Source: RUG14871 sp045539425
GTDB lineage: Bacteria > Bacillota_I > Bacilli_A > Erysipelotrichales > Erysipelotrichaceae
NCBI GenBank assembly: GCA_045539425.1
Contig: JAZQFH010000001.1
Location: 1-23,215 of the forward strand
Direction: 5' to 3'
Length of the DNA stretch: 23,215 bases
The first letter of the stretch is position 1; each line of letters opens with the position of its first letter. Shown one piece after another: positions 22,398 through 23,215 of this stretch. The notes below the pieces were generated by a model. It was given only the letters and a program-made list of their open reading frames with translations. It was not told the DNA's origin and ran no database searches. Both the position numbers and the translations under genes were made by a program.

Positions 22398-22430
22398 GAA
22401 ATGGACATATTACTTATTGAGGTACCATAT

Positions 22431-23069
22431 ATGGATAAAAAATGGATTATTATCGCTATCATCACCGTCGCAATCATCTTCCTTACCGAAGTCCTGCGCC
22501 GCGTTTTGACCAATTACTATTCCAAACAGCTGATGAATCAGCTTCTCTCTTCCGACTTCAACGGCTTCTTTGACACGTTGAACAAAAAGATCGTTCAGTA
22601 TCTGCTTCCGCCGTTCAACCGGGATTATCTGAAGCTGAATGCCTATATTGCCCAGAGCAACAAAAAGAAAACCGACGAATTATTCAAATCCTTTGAGACC
22701 AAATATCTGAATGCCGCGCAGAAAGAAGCGGTTAACACCAAAGGATTCTTCTACTACCTTTCCTTAGAGGAAAATGGAAATACCCGGAAATACTATGACC
22801 GGTTAATGGAAACCCTGACGGATGAAGTTCAGAAGCGCGATATCGACCGTCTCTTCAACACCTATATCGTCAAGGGAAAGAAGTATCTGAAAGAGACACT
22901 CGAAGAAATTGAAGATGCCCCGCTCGAAGCAAAGGGACAGCTGGAAGCCCTGGTTGCCAAAATGTATGAGAATGACGGCAACGAAGAAGAGAGTGACAAG
23001 CATCTGGATCTGGCCATGATGTATCAGCAGCAGCTGATTCAGAAAACAGAGAAAGAAAAGGAAGAGTAA
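22431..23069 (+). CDS. unrecognised single-pass membrane protein, 212 aa
   Basis: No family recognised. Residues about 4-20 (KKWIIIAIITVAIIFLT) form one membrane helix at the N terminus, followed by RR, so the rest is probably cytoplasmic. The remainder is helical and charged, with alternating Tyr/Phe/Leu and Lys/Glu (for example FFYYLSLEENGNTRKYYDRL), like degenerate TPR-type helix pairs, ending in a Lys/Glu-rich tail. The start at 22431 is preferred because GAGG stands 9 bases upstream; the ATG at 22401 lies only three bases past the -10 box and has no ribosome binding site. It is divergent from yvcK and precedes an insertion sequence. Confidence 0.75.
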   Translation: MDKKWIIIAIITVAIIFLTEVLRRVLTNYYSKQLMNQLLSSDFNGFFDTLNKKIVQYLLPPFNRDYLKLNAYIAQSNKKKTDELFKSFETKYLNAAQKEAVNTKGFFYYLSLEENGNTRKYYDRLMETLTDEVQKRDIDRLFNTYIVKGKKYLKETLEEIEDAPLEAKGQLEALVAKMYENDGNEEESDKHLDLAMMYQQQLIQKTEKEKEE

Positions 23070-23113
23070 AAGTCAAAGGGGCTGTAACGAAATAAGAAAG
23101 CCCATAGAACAAT

Positions 23114-23137
23114 AAAACCCGGTGAAGACCGGGTTTT
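23114..23137 (+). terminator. hairpin terminator inside the IS left end
   Basis: A perfect 9-base-pair stem (AAAACCCGG with CCGGGTTTT, 6-base loop). It could end transcription from the upstream gene and also shield the transposase from read-through, a known feature of several IS ends. Confidence 0.75.
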
Positions 23138-23141
23138 ACTG

Positions 23142-23147
23142 TATAAT
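23142..23147 (+). promoter_or_regulatory. transposase -10 box
   Basis: TATAAT ending six bases before the ATG at 23154. No convincing -35. The spacing implies a leaderless transposase mRNA, and no ribosome binding site is seen. Confidence 0.5.
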
Positions 23148-23153
23148 GTAATC

Positions 23154-23215
23154 ATGAATTACACTACTACTAATAGGCAAGATTATAGTAGCGCAATTCA
23201 GCTGAGATTACCACT
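23154..23215 (+). CDS. transposase, N-terminal 20 codons (partial)
   Basis: Reads MNYTTTNRQDYSSAIQLRLP and continues off the window. The last six residues, QLRLP plus the next codon, are identical to the first codons of the fragment at position 1, so both belong to one gene type. Assignment to IS1182/DUF772-like transposases comes from the left-edge continuation (IPEDDE and GRKGYNP). Confidence 0.65.
   Translation, partial: MNYTTTNRQDYSSAIQLRLP

Larger units (their letters stand above)
23078..23215 (+). mobile_element. left end of an insertion sequence (IS1182-like), runs off the window
   Basis: About nine bases after the upstream stop codon the sequence changes to GGGGCTGTAACGAAATAAG, a G-rich start that looks like a terminal inverted repeat; the other end is not in the window, so the exact edge is inferred. 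Then follow a hairpin, a TATAAT box and the start of a transposase. The flanking gene at 22431 ends normally, so the insertion did not damage it. Confidence 0.6.

Noticed and set aside
1..23215. Composite transposon bounded by two direct IS copies
   Set aside because: The interior carries core genes (pgk, tpiA, whiA, secG, a tRNA), and the left copy is truncated; an assembly edge explains the repeat better.
1..23215. CRISPR array or phage defence system
   Set aside because: No regularly spaced repeats and no cas, restriction, toxin or nuclease-type genes were seen.

Overview
The window looks like a stretch of chromosome from a Gram-positive bacterium of the Bacillota, perhaps Erysipelotrichia-like; the rank below phylum is inference. 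The evidence is gene content and style: yvcK overlapping whiA, a 74-residue SecG, type III pantothenate kinase beside an ECF-type S component, AGGAGG-type ribosome binding sites, TATAAT boxes and many intrinsic terminators. TGA is used as a stop codon, so this is not a Mycoplasma-type code. Most genes lie on the minus strand.

Layout from left to right. Positions 1-141 are the N-terminal part of a transposase gene, cut off against the stop codon of a HAD hydrolase gene (145-777, minus). A hypothetical gene, a membrane-anchored alpha/beta hydrolase, a GNAT acetyltransferase and an MgtC-type membrane protein follow, all on the minus strand. From about 4.9 to 7.2 kb lies an accessory block: a relic that fuses the 3' half of tRNA-Ala to a piece of secG, an ATC-hydrolase-like gene, a small membrane protein gene and a second GNAT gene. 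Two of these three genes carry a frameshift in a short G run. The block ends at an intact tRNA-Ala(CGC). Beyond it come secG, coaX and an ECF S component, then two plus-strand genes (an RluA-type pseudouridine synthase and a cation/proton antiporter).

From 11.1 to 22.2 kb all genes are on the minus strand. In order of transcription they are yvcK-whiA-small membrane protein-GNAT-fthC, pgk-tpiA, a U32-family protein, class II aldolase, and a GH3 beta-N-acetylhexosaminidase lipoprotein. Central glycolysis (aldolase, triosephosphate isomerase, phosphoglycerate kinase) is therefore clustered. YvcK and WhiA tie cell-wall precursor supply and division to carbon metabolism. The GH3 enzyme probably acts on wall-derived or host sugars.

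Divergent from yvcK is a possible structured leader or small RNA with an intrinsic terminator (about 22.28-22.37 kb), then an unrecognised single-pass membrane protein gene. The right edge holds the left end of an insertion sequence, whose transposase start runs off the window. The last 17 bases repeat the first 17, so both edges lie in the same transposase gene. This most likely reflects an assembly break at a repeat.

No CRISPR array, phage module or complete defence system is visible. The least ordinary items are the tRNA-Ala/secG chimeric relic with its 2.2-kb accessory block, the paired G-run frameshifts, the repeated AAATTCGAATTT palindrome and the putative leader RNA near 22.3 kb.
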